Assembly: GCA_903858085.1 (NCBI GenBank) | Contig: CAIOHJ010000159.1 | Coordinates: forward strand, 1-26,932 | From: an uncultured Chloroflexota bacterium | GTDB taxonomy: Bacteria; Chloroflexota; Anaerolineae; Caldilineales; Caldilineaceae | Reading direction: 5' to 3' | DNA: 26,932 bases | Shown here: piece after piece, positions 8,232 to 18,485 of the stretch | Layout: every line of letters starts with the position of its first letter | Numbering within the stretch: the stretch's first letter is position 1 | The notes under the pieces: model-generated | The model's input: only the letters and a program-made list of their open reading frames with translations | What the model was told of the DNA's origin: nothing | The model's database searches: none | Position numbers and translations under genes: made by a program

Positions 8232-8256
8232 AAAACATACCAGGACAGGCTCTGCC

Positions 8257-8286
8257 TTGGGCTTCGCCGCTGACACATGCTACACT
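8257..8286 (+). promoter_or_regulatory. Promoter for the methyltransferase gene
   Basis: TTGGGC (8257-8262), 18 nt spacer, TACACT (8281-8286). The transcript would start near 8293 with a leader of about 75 nt. A dyad symmetric element overlaps the -10 box (8279-8293). Confidence 0.5.
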
Positions 8287-8293
8287 CTGTAGC
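8279..8293. promoter_or_regulatory. Dyad GCTACA-CTC-TGTAGC over a -10 box, candidate operator
   Basis: Two perfect 6-bp half-sites separated by three bases cover the TACACT -10 box and the predicted start point of the methyltransferase promoter. The position suits a repressor site, or a small hairpin at the 5' end of the transcript. No regulator gene is nearby. Confidence 0.35.
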
Positions 8294-8368
8294 GGCTGTC
8301 CAAATCGAGGGACAGCGGGCAGATTGCCCTGCACGGCCCACTGCTGTGCCAGACAAAGGACGGTTCAA

Positions 8369-9259
8369 ATGACAGCACAGCCAGCCAACGCCGACTACCA
8401 ATTGCTCGATTCGGGCCATATGCGCAAACTGGAACGTATCGGCCCGTATCTACTCGACCGGCCGTCGCTGCAGGCCATCTGGCAACCACAGCTGCCCGAC
8501 AGCGACTGGCAGCGCGCCGACGGCATCTACGAACGCTCGGCGCAGGACGACGGCGGCCACTGGATCTTTCATCGCAAGGTCAACCGCGAGTTTGACGTGC
8601 TCTACGGCGACTTGCATTTTCATCTCAAATTGACCAATTTCGGACACATGGGGCTGTTCGCCGAGCAGCGCGAAAACTGGGATTGGATGCGAGCAGCCAT
8701 TCGAGCACGCATGCGGCGCACCCACGACCGCAATCTCTTCGTGCTCAATCTCTTCGGCTACACGGGGGGCAGCACGCTGGCATGCAGCCAGGCCGGCGCA
8801 CACTGCATCCACCTGGATGCCGCCCGCGGGGTGGTCGACTGGGCCCGCAAAAACGCCGATCTGAGCGGGCTGACAGACCGCCCAATCCGCTGGCTGGTCG
8901 ACGACGCACTCAAGTTCGTCCAGCGCGAGCAACGCCGCGGCCACACCTACCAGGCGATCATTTTGGATCCTCCTACCTTTGGGCGTGGCCCCAAAGGTGA
9001 GGTCTTCAAAATTGAAGACGACCTGGTCCCTCTCCTGCAAGCTTGCCGGTCGCTGCTGGCAGAGGACGCGCTGTTTGTCCTCTACAGCTGCCACACCCCA
9101 GGCTTTACCCCGATTGCCCTGCACAACCAGCTTGAGATTGTCGTCGGCGGACGCAGCGGCACCCTGGAAAGCGGCGAGATGACGGTCGCAGAGAGCGGCA
9201 CGCCCCGCCGCCGTCTGCTGCCCAGCGGCGTCTACGCTCGCTGGCTGGCAGAACAGTAG
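8369..9259 (+). CDS. Class I SAM-dependent RNA methyltransferase-like protein
   Basis: A 296-residue cytoplasmic protein resembling the C-terminal catalytic part of the RlmI/RlmK family of 23S rRNA methyltransferases. The SAM-binding loop is seen in LNLFGYTGGST (about residues 127-137), followed by an acidic LDAARG at the end of strand 2. The catalytic-type motif LDPPTFGRGPKGEVF lies near residues 200-214. The YYSC-like region after motif VI reads LYSCHTPG. It lacks the N-terminal PUA domain of RlmI and is shorter than the usual 390 residues. ATG 8369 is preceded by AAAGGA at 8355-8360. The longer frame from 8225 runs across the promoter. Target RNA is unknown. Confidence 0.87.
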   Translation: MTAQPANADYQLLDSGHMRKLERIGPYLLDRPSLQAIWQPQLPDSDWQRADGIYERSAQDDGGHWIFHRKVNREFDVLYGDLHFHLKLTNFGHMGLFAEQRENWDWMRAAIRARMRRTHDRNLFVLNLFGYTGGSTLACSQAGAHCIHLDAARGVVDWARKNADLSGLTDRPIRWLVDDALKFVQREQRRGHTYQAIILDPPTFGRGPKGEVFKIEDDLVPLLQACRSLLAEDALFVLYSCHTPGFTPIALHNQLEIVVGGRSGTLESGEMTVAESGTPRRRLLPSGVYARWLAEQ

Positions 9260-9265
9260 TCGCAG

Positions 9266-10123
9266 CTACTCCCAGCGAGCAACCTCGCTGCCACCCGGCG
9301 CCAACAACACCGCTGGGTCAGAGAGGTTGTTGTGCCAGATGGGGCTGGCAAAGCCACACTGAAACCCGCCAGCCCCCTTCATCGCCCACACCCGCAACGT
9401 GCCCCCCGCCGCAAGCTCCCCAGAGAGCGCACACTCCTGCCGGCCTCTCTCCGAACGCAGCACCCACCCCTCCAGCCGAACCGGCGCCTGGCCACCATTG
9501 CGCACGTCGACATATTCTTCACGTTTGTCCACCGCAGCAATCGAAAGGCGCCCAGACCCAACCGCCGGAGACGATGAAGCCCACAGCCCACGGCCCGCTG
9601 CCACCGCTTCCTGCTGCGCCGCCCGAATCTCTGCCTGACGGCTGATATCTGGCGGATAGGTGGAGAGCTGCGCATAGCCCTGGCGCACCAGTTCAGCGTT
9701 CACATGGGTGCCGTCCGCCAGAAAAACATAGCGCAACAGCCGGTTGTAACGGTCAGTTTCATTCACATCTTTGAGCAGATAGACGGTCTTGCCTGCCACC
9801 AGACGCCGGTTGGCCAGGGTGGCCTCTGCCCCCAATGGTTCATCGGTCTCTGGCGTGTTGATCAGGATGTAACGCACCGAACGTTCGACGCCGTTGATCT
9901 GCACACGGATCGTGTCCCCGTCGACAATGGCGGTCACCCGGGCAGGCACAGCACCCGCCGGCAGCGCCGCCCCCCTCTCCGGAAGAGCCGCTCCCCCCGC
10001 TGCCCCCCAATCATCCCAGTCTCTGGGGGCAGCCAGCAGACTGCTCTGTGCCAGCAGAACCAAGACAAGCACAAACAGCACACACCACACAGAATCCCTC
10101 AATCGATATACAGTTGTGTACAT
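9266..10123 (-). CDS. Secreted thermonuclease (SNase) with lamin-tail domain
   Basis: A 285-residue exported nuclease. Residues 1-32 are a signal peptide or anchor, and 33-58 a Gly/Ala-rich spacer. The staphylococcal-nuclease domain runs from about 59 to 180: D68 and D70 in VDGDT, R84, E92 in NTPE, and R128 in DRYNR correspond to the known metal and catalytic residues. The position equivalent to S. aureus D40 is N89. Residues about 195-285 look like a lamin-tail domain (EYVDVRN...LEGWVL...GTLRVWA), a beta-fold often appended to exported bacterial nucleases. ATG 10123 is chosen because the signal peptide begins there; an upstream frame to 10342 covers promoter DNA. Its stop is only 6 nt from the convergent methyltransferase stop. 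Confidence 0.9.
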   Translation of the reverse strand: MYTTVYRLRDSVWCVLFVLVLVLLAQSSLLAAPRDWDDWGAAGGAALPERGAALPAGAVPARVTAIVDGDTIRVQINGVERSVRYILINTPETDEPLGAEATLANRRLVAGKTVYLLKDVNETDRYNRLLRYVFLADGTHVNAELVRQGYAQLSTYPPDISRQAEIRAAQQEAVAAGRGLWASSSPAVGSGRLSIAAVDKREEYVDVRNGGQAPVRLEGWVLRSERGRQECALSGELAAGGTLRVWAMKGAGGFQCGFASPIWHNNLSDPAVLLAPGGSEVARWE

Positions 10124-10199
10124 GATTCGTCTGTCCCCGTGAAATTTTTCCCGTGAAATCAGCGCCGAAAAACTGGCGCCACGTTGCGGCATGTTGCCT

Positions 10200-10229
10200 A
10201 TTGTAATCGAGCCGACGGCCGCCCCCCAA
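10200..10229 (-). promoter_or_regulatory. Promoter for the thermonuclease gene
   Basis: On the minus strand TTGGGG (10224-10229), 18 nt spacer, TACAAT (10200-10205), a good -10 box. The start would be near 10193 and the leader about 70 nt. Between the promoter and the ATG lies a GGCGCC/GGCGC hairpin and a direct repeat of CCCGTGAAAT (10136-10160 region). Confidence 0.5.
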
Positions 10230-10273
10230 GAGCCCCCTTCCAGGATGGCCACTTTCCAGGATGCAAGGTATGG

Positions 10274-10279
10274 TATACT
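10274..10279 (+). promoter_or_regulatory. -10 box placing the 10287 gene on a leaderless transcript
   Basis: TATACT ends 8 nt before the ATG at 10287, so transcription is expected to begin at or within a base or two of the start codon. TTTCCA 15 nt upstream is a poor -35; a 10-bp direct repeat TTCCAGGATG (10238-10247 and 10254-10263) occupies the -35 region and may bind a regulator. Confidence 0.5.
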
Positions 10280-10286
10280 GAACCCA

Positions 10287-13200
10287 ATGCGCCGATTTTC
10301 GCTGCGATTGGCTGCCCTGCTCCTGGCCGTAGGAGCGCTCAATCTTGTCGCCGATGGCGAGAGCTACGCGCCTTTTTTGTTGCGCGACGCGCTGGCATTG
10401 GCATCGGTGGCTGCGATGCTGTTCGCCGCCCAGAGCGCCGACTGGCAGCCGACACCTTCCCTGCGTTCTGTCGCCCGTTTCAGCGCTGTCGGCCAGCTGC
10501 TCTGGTGGACAGGGCTGGTCAGTTTGCTGGCCGGCGGGGTCGGGCTGGGCCTGCTTGCACCCGACGCCGCTGAAAAGCCGCTGCTCCTCCTGCTGGTCTG
10601 GCTGTTGGGAGGCGCACTGCTGCTGATCGGCAGCTGGTGGCCCGGTGCCACCTACACCTATCTCCCACTCCCCGTTCGCTGGCTCCAAACCCCAAAGGGA
10701 CGCTTTGTGCAGGTGGCCACCCAGACTGGAGCGCCGCTCCCCCCCTCCCTCCCCAGGTCGCAGCGGGCCACCACGCTGGCCATGCTGCTGGTTCTGCTCC
10801 TGGCCTTGGCCTTGCGCTTCTGGAACATCGGCACCCTGCCAGCTGGCTGTATCGGCGAAGAATGTGTGGAGGGGCTGCGGCTGGCCCAGGGCCAACCCCT
10901 CTCCAGCACCGGCTCGTTTGCAATCCAGCCCTGGCTGGCCCAGACCTTGTTTGACTGGACAGCCAACAGCCTGCTCAGTCTGCGGCTGGCCGCCGCTCTG
11001 CTCGGCAGCCTGGGTGTGCTCGCCTTCGCCGGGGTCGTACGCCAACTGGTCGCCCCAGCCTCTGCCCCCTCTGCACTGCTGCTGCTGGCCCTCAATCCCT
11101 GGCACCTCGGCGCCTCGCGCAGCTCAGACCCCTGGATCGTGGCGCCGCTGCTGATTTCTTTGGTGCTCTGGCTGGCACTGCGCAGCCTGTCCGCCATGGA
11201 CCGCCGCTGGTGGAGCGCAGCTGGTCTGGCAACAGGTCTGCTTTTTGTCGAAGTCCCCCTGCTGCGCCCAGCCACCGCGCTCTGGCTTCTGCTCCTTCTG
11301 GCACTCTTGGTCTGGAAGGCCAGGGCTCGCTGGCGGGCCGCGCTGGTCAACGCCGCCGCTGCCCTGGCCGCTGCCTGCGCTGTCGCCGCCCCCGTCCTGG
11401 GGCTGGCCCTCGCCCCCCCTGACCTGGCCCGAGCCTGGACACAGGCCCCCTGGCTGGCAGCTGCTCTGTTGCGCCCAGAGATGATCCCCGACAGCGCCGT
11501 TGCCGGCGGCAGCCTGCTCACCCTGTTCACAGCTGCGCTGGCTGTGACCGGCACCGGCACCCTGCTGCGCTTCCTGCTGCGCCCCCCCACGCTGTTGTGG
11601 CTGGCCGGCCTGTTGCTCACCGGGACAGCCGTGGCCAGCGCCGATCTGGAGACGGCCTCCCCACGCTCGCTCCTGTTGCCCCTGCTGCCTTTTGTGCTGG
11701 CAGCAAGCACAGTGGCGCTGGATCGGCTGCTCGCCGCACTGGTGGCAGCCTGGCACCGCACCCTCTCCCCGGTTCGGCTGGTCGTCACCGCCAGCCTGGG
11801 GCTGCTGCTCCTGCTCGCAATTCCAGCCCTCCGTTTCACCGCAGCCCTCCAGAACGCACAGGAGGCTGGCAGCATACAAAACGTCCTGTCCAACGCCCTT
11901 GTCCAACAGCTGGCCCACGCTGATCGCCAGCAGACCTTTGTGATCCCGGCTCAATTTCTCGCCCATCCAAGCCTGCGCCTGCTGGCCGGCGATGCCCTGG
12001 CAGCCGGCCGCGTGCGTGCCCTGGATTTTGGCACCACCCTCCCCTACACGACACAGCCGCCCGGCGATGTGATCTATCTGGTGCCCAGCAACCAACACCA
12101 GCTGCTCAGCCAGCTGCAGCAGATCTACCCGGCAGCCCAGGTGACCGGCGGCCCGCTCGACAACGCCTGGTCGATCGACGCAGAGGCTCCTCTGTTCAGT
12201 ACCGTCACCGTCCCCCAGACCGCGATCGTGGCCAGCCAGAGCCTGCAGTTGTGGCTGTACCAGCGGGGCAGCGACAGCCCGACAGTGGATCTGAGGGTGC
12301 GAGAGACCCACTTTGACTGGCAACAACACCCACCGCTCCCGCCGCCGTTCAGCGGCCAGCTGCTGGCATCCCTTGCCATCCCAACCGCTGGCATCTATCT
12401 CTTTTCTGCCGAAGCCGGCAACGCTGGCCTGACCCTGCGCATCGACGACCAGCTCGTGCTCGATACCCAGCTTGGGGTCAGCCAGCAGGCCGCAGAGCTT
12501 GCCCAGGGCCTCCACACACTCTCCATCGATTACCGCAGCGGAGATGTTCCAGCTTCCCTGCGGCTTTACTGGCAACCCCCAGCCGGAGAGCGGGTGCCGC
12601 TGCCCGTCACCACCCTCTACAGCCCACAGCTGCCCCCTGCTGGGCTCTCTGGCGACTATCGGGCCGGCAACGATCCCCAAGGCCCCCTGCTGACCCGGCG
12701 CCAGGACCGCCTGCTCGGTTTTGACGCTGGGATCGAGCCACCCTACAACGTTTTTTGGCAGGGCACGCTGGGGGTTGCACGCGCCGGCGAATACCGGATC
12801 GCCGCCCTGGCCGACGGCCCGAGCCAGATCGAGGTCGCCGGTCAACTTGTCGTCTCTGGCCAGCCAGAGAGCAACGAGTCGCTGACGACCTTTTACCAGG
12901 AAGGGCTGCTCTATCTGACCCGTGGCTGGCACGACCTGACCATTCGTTATCAGACACAAAGCGACGCTCCTGAATTTCGCCTGCTCTGGCAGCCCCCTGG
13001 CAGCTCCCCTGGCGAGCTGGAGAGCAGCTCCCTGCGCCCTGCCCGCGGCGAGCTCGGCGTCGCCGCCCCCCCGCTGCCCTCTCCCCCCCCGCTGCTCCAC
13101 CCACAGCTCGGCACCGATGAGTTTGCACTGACACGTGCCGACAAGACCTGGCAGCCCGCTCGCCGTATCCCTGCCACCGCCCTGCCGCCCCTCCCCCTGG

Positions 13201-14003
13201 AAATCCTCTGGAGCGCCGGCGCTGGCTGCGGCGCCGGCCCGAACCAGTTCAACGCGCCGCACGGGCTGGCCTTCCACCCGCTGACCGGACAGCTCTACGT
13301 GGCCGACACCGGCAATCGCCGCGTGCAGGTGCTCGAACGCTCCGGCAGCTTTGGCCCAACCTTCTCAGACCCGGCATTTGCCGAGCCGGTCGACATCACC
13401 TTTGTCCCCGACGGCTCACCGCTCGTGCTCGACGCAGTCGCCGGACCCATCTACCGCCTCGCAGCTGACGGCACTGCCCACTTGATGGATCTGCAAAGCA
13501 CCTTCTACCGCCCACGTGGCTTCGCCAGCGGAAGCGACGGCACGATCGCCGTCGCCGATACCGGCGGCGGACGCGTCGTCCTCCTCTCCCCGACCGGCAA
13601 CGAACAAGCTGTGCTGGGCGGCCCGGATACTTTGCTGGCACGCGGCCAGCCGGTCGATACCCTTTTCACCCCCACCGGCCTTTGGGCCATCAGCGCCGAA
13701 GACGGTCGGCTGTGGAACCTGAGCAGCGATGGCAGCCTGACCGCCATCCAGCCCACCCAGACCCTCGACGGCCCCCACCTGGCCGCCCTGCCCAGCGGCG
13801 GGCTGCTGGCCAGCGACCCGCTGCGCCGAACCTTCACCCTCTTCTCCGCAGCCGGCCAGCCCCTGCAGCAATTTGCCTACCCGGACCAGCTGCCCACCGG
13901 CCTGGCAACCTGGACAGCAGGCAACCAGCTCTTGATCGCCGCCAGCGATACCCGCTCGTGCAGCGTTTCCCTTTGGAAGACAACGGTGGACTGGCTCCCA
14001 TGA
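10287..14003 (+). CDS. Giant membrane glycosyltransferase-like protein with PA14 and NHL domains
   Basis: A 1238-residue protein in three parts. Residues about 1-520 are a multi-pass membrane region with Leu/Ala-rich helices. After the third to fourth helix comes a loop LPAGCIGEECVEGLRL, which resembles the first acidic loop of GT-C glycosyltransferases (usual pattern P-x-G-x-x-x-DE-A), suggesting a dolichyl- or undecaprenyl-type sugar transferase fold. Residues about 683-780 and 784-911 look like two PA14 carbohydrate-binding beta-barrels. Residues about 980-1238 form an NHL-type propeller (FNAPHGLAF...LYVADTGNRRVQVLE, then IAVADTGGGRVV). Function is likely cell-surface glycan handling; this is inference. 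ATG 10287 sits directly behind a promoter; the frame before it is not conserved-looking. It overlaps the next gene by ATGA. Confidence 0.85.
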   Translation: MRRFSLRLAALLLAVGALNLVADGESYAPFLLRDALALASVAAMLFAAQSADWQPTPSLRSVARFSAVGQLLWWTGLVSLLAGGVGLGLLAPDAAEKPLLLLLVWLLGGALLLIGSWWPGATYTYLPLPVRWLQTPKGRFVQVATQTGAPLPPSLPRSQRATTLAMLLVLLLALALRFWNIGTLPAGCIGEECVEGLRLAQGQPLSSTGSFAIQPWLAQTLFDWTANSLLSLRLAAALLGSLGVLAFAGVVRQLVAPASAPSALLLLALNPWHLGASRSSDPWIVAPLLISLVLWLALRSLSAMDRRWWSAAGLATGLLFVEVPLLRPATALWLLLLLALLVWKARARWRAALVNAAAALAAACAVAAPVLGLALAPPDLARAWTQAPWLAAALLRPEMIPDSAVAGGSLLTLFTAALAVTGTGTLLRFLLRPPTLLWLAGLLLTGTAVASADLETASPRSLLLPLLPFVLAASTVALDRLLAALVAAWHRTLSPVRLVVTASLGLLLLLAIPALRFTAALQNAQEAGSIQNVLSNALVQQLAHADRQQTFVIPAQFLAHPSLRLLAGDALAAGRVRALDFGTTLPYTTQPPGDVIYLVPSNQHQLLSQLQQIYPAAQVTGGPLDNAWSIDAEAPLFSTVTVPQTAIVASQSLQLWLYQRGSDSPTVDLRVRETHFDWQQHPPLPPPFSGQLLASLAIPTAGIYLFSAEAGNAGLTLRIDDQLVLDTQLGVSQQAAELAQGLHTLSIDYRSGDVPASLRLYWQPPAGERVPLPVTTLYSPQLPPAGLSGDYRAGNDPQGPLLTRRQDRLLGFDAGIEPPYNVFWQGTLGVARAGEYRIAALADGPSQIEVAGQLVVSGQPESNESLTTFYQEGLLYLTRGWHDLTIRYQTQSDAPEFRLLWQPPGSSPGELESSSLRPARGELGVAAPPLPSPPPLLHPQLGTDEFALTRADKTWQPARRIPATALPPLPLEILWSAGAGCGAGPNQFNAPHGLAFHPLTGQLYVADTGNRRVQVLERSGSFGPTFSDPAFAEPVDITFVPDGSPLVLDAVAGPIYRLAADGTAHLMDLQSTFYRPRGFASGSDGTIAVADTGGGRVVLLSPTGNEQAVLGGPDTLLARGQPVDTLFTPTGLWAISAEDGRLWNLSSDGSLTAIQPTQTLDGPHLAALPSGGLLASDPLRRTFTLFSAAGQPLQQFAYPDQLPTGLATWTAGNQLLIAASDTRSCSVSLWKTTVDWLP

Positions 14004-16029
14004 AAATTGATCTCCAAACACCAGCAGCCTGGCTGGCCACACTCGTTCGCTCTCTCGGAATTTTATCGATCGCGGCTGGGCTGGCAGCGTGCACGCCGCC
14101 AGCCCAGCCGCCACCCACAGCAGCCCCCACAGCAGCCCCCACAGCAGCGCCTACCTCAGCGCCCCCGCCGGTCTCCGCAGCCAAATTGCAGGCGCTGGCC
14201 ACACTCGACCAGCTCTTGCAAGCCGAGCTGCCACACCGCGACCCGGTGCAACTGGTCGCAGAGTTACATCCTCCACCCGCCGACGCCCCAGCGTCCGCTC
14301 CCCCCACACAAACATCAGCCACCTACCAGACCGGCGACACCGTTCAATTTTGGGTACACAACTCAGATGCCCGACAGAACATCCGGATCGAAGCCAGGCT
14401 GGTCTATCAGTCCGCAGTCGCCAATGTCTGGGTCGAAGAGGGCCAACCCTACGACAGCCGCCCCCTGCGCCGCTCGATCGACCGCTTTACCGACAACATC
14501 TACCCCGCTCTGGTTGCAGCGTTCGGATCTGAAGCCAACCCAGGTGTCGACAACGACCCGCGGCTGCATGTGCTCCATGCCACCCAGCTGGGTTCAGGAA
14601 TTGCCGGTTATTTCTACAGCGCCGACAAATACCCGACGACCGTCAACCCCTTTTCCAACCAGAAGGAGATCTTCTTCATCAACCTGAGCTGGCTCAACCA
14701 ACTGCGCGACTACACCCCCTATGAAACAGTGCTGGCACACGAATTCCAACACATGATTCATTGGAACCAGGATCGGGGCGAAGATCTCTGGCTCAACGAG
14801 GGACTGAGCGAGTATGCCCAGGAGCTGGCCGGCTACGCACCCGACGTCAATTTTGCAACCCTCTTTCTGGCCGACCCAGACCTGCCCCTGACAGCCTGGA
14901 GCGCCACCCCAGGAGCCAGCGCTCCCCATTACGGCGCCTCCTATCTCTGGGTCGCTTATCTGGCACAGCGTTTCGGCGACAATTTTTTGCGCACCCTGGT
15001 GGCAGAGCAGGCCAACGGCGCTGCCGGGATTGGCCGGGCCCTGGCCCAGCACGCCGTGGAGACCCCCTTTGATACGCTCTTCGCTGACTGGGTAGTGGCC
15101 AACTGGGTGGATGACCCGGCCGCGCTGGCTGCCGATGGACGCTACGGCTATGAAGCGATCGAACTGCCAGAACGCCAGGCAGCAGCGCAGCAGATCCACC
15201 TGCCGCTCTCAAGGACGGCGGGGGAAGTTGCCAACTATGGCACGGACTATCTTGCGTTTCGCACCCCAGGAGACTGGACCCTGCACTTTGCCGGTACGAC
15301 CACCACGCGCCTGGCTGCGTTGCCCGCTGGCCACAGCCACCTCTGGTGGAGCAACCGGGGCGACGATGCCAACTCGCGCCTGACACGCCTGTTCGACCTC
15401 GGCGCGCTGCAACCAGGCCAGCCCGTTACCCTGACCGTCGACAGCTGGTGGCAGATCGAGGAAGACTACGACTACGCCTATGTGCAGGCCAGCAGCGACA
15501 GGATACACTGGCAGATTTTGGCTGGCCAGCGCACCCGCACCGACAACCCGACCGGCAACGCGCTCGGAGCAGGCTACACAGGCAGCAGCGCCCAAGGCGA
15601 TGCAGAGCGCTGGGTACGCGAGATCTACGACCTGGGGGCCTTTGCGGGTGGCCCGCTCTGGCTGCGCTTCAGCTATGTGACCGACGATGCCGTCAACACC
15701 GAGGGCTGGTTCCTCGATGCAGTCGAACTCCCCGCCATCGGCTTCGTCGACAGCTTCGACGGCGATGTGACCGGCTGGCTGAGCGAAGGCTGGGTGCTGA
15801 CCGAGAATCTTCTTCCTCAACGTTGGCTGGTCCAGCTGTTGGAATTTGAAAACGAACGGCTGGTCCGGGTCACCCCCGTGACGGTGGATGCAGCCGGAAA
15901 CGGCACGGTCGATCTGGCCAGAATGGAAGAGACAGACCATGCCGTGGTGGCTGTCAGCGCTCTGACACCCGTGACCACCGAACGGGCCACCTACCGCTAC
16001 TGGGTGGAAGAGCGTTCCAGCAGGGCTCC

Positions 16030-16033
<4 letters not shown>
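14000..16033 (+). CDS. Lipoprotein metalloprotease, immune-inhibitor-A-like C-terminus
   Basis: A 677-residue exported zinc protease. Residues 1-31 are a lipoprotein signal peptide with lipobox L28-A-A-C31, so the mature protein is lipid-anchored on the cell surface. A Pro/Thr/Ala repeat (about 34-60) acts as spacer. The catalytic motif is H247-E-F-Q-H251, and NEG with E267 (or E271) is the probable third zinc ligand, as in gluzincin-type families such as M30. Residues about 450-590 resemble the beta-sandwich of M6 immune inhibitor A proteases (YDYAYVQASSD...DLGAFAGG...LRFSYVTDDAV). The start codon overlaps the preceding stop (ATGA at 14000-14003), indicating translational coupling, and its own stop overlaps the TTG of the next gene. 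Its substrate is unknown. Confidence 0.86.
14117..14152 (+). repeat. Three 12-bp tandem repeats coding a Thr-Ala-Ala-Pro spacer
   Basis: Two perfect 12-bp copies (ACAGCAGCCCCC) and a third with two changes code the TAAP spacer just after the lipobox of the metalloprotease. Such spacers lift an enzyme off the membrane surface. Confidence 0.8.
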
Positions 16034-18390
<2,357 letters not shown>

Positions 18391-18450
18391 AAGCACACCA
18401 CCAGGAACAGGCCCGCCAACCGAACTGTCCCCCTGCCGAGAATCGTTGCT

Positions 18451-18479
18451 TTGCTGTCCGCCCAGTTGAATGGTACACT
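18451..18479 (+). promoter_or_regulatory. dnaX promoter, leaderless
   Basis: TTGCTG (18451-18456), 17 nt spacer, TACACT (18474-18479). The -10 box ends 7 nt before the ATG at 18486, so the transcript should begin at the start codon. No Shine-Dalgarno sequence is present in the few bases before the ATG. Confidence 0.65.
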
Positions 18480-18485
18480 GGATTC

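Noticed and set aside
11124..13277. Minus-strand open frame (717 codons) within the membrane/PA14/NHL gene
   Set aside because: Gly/Gln-rich composition and no domain; the sense frame has clear membrane helices, PA14 and NHL features.
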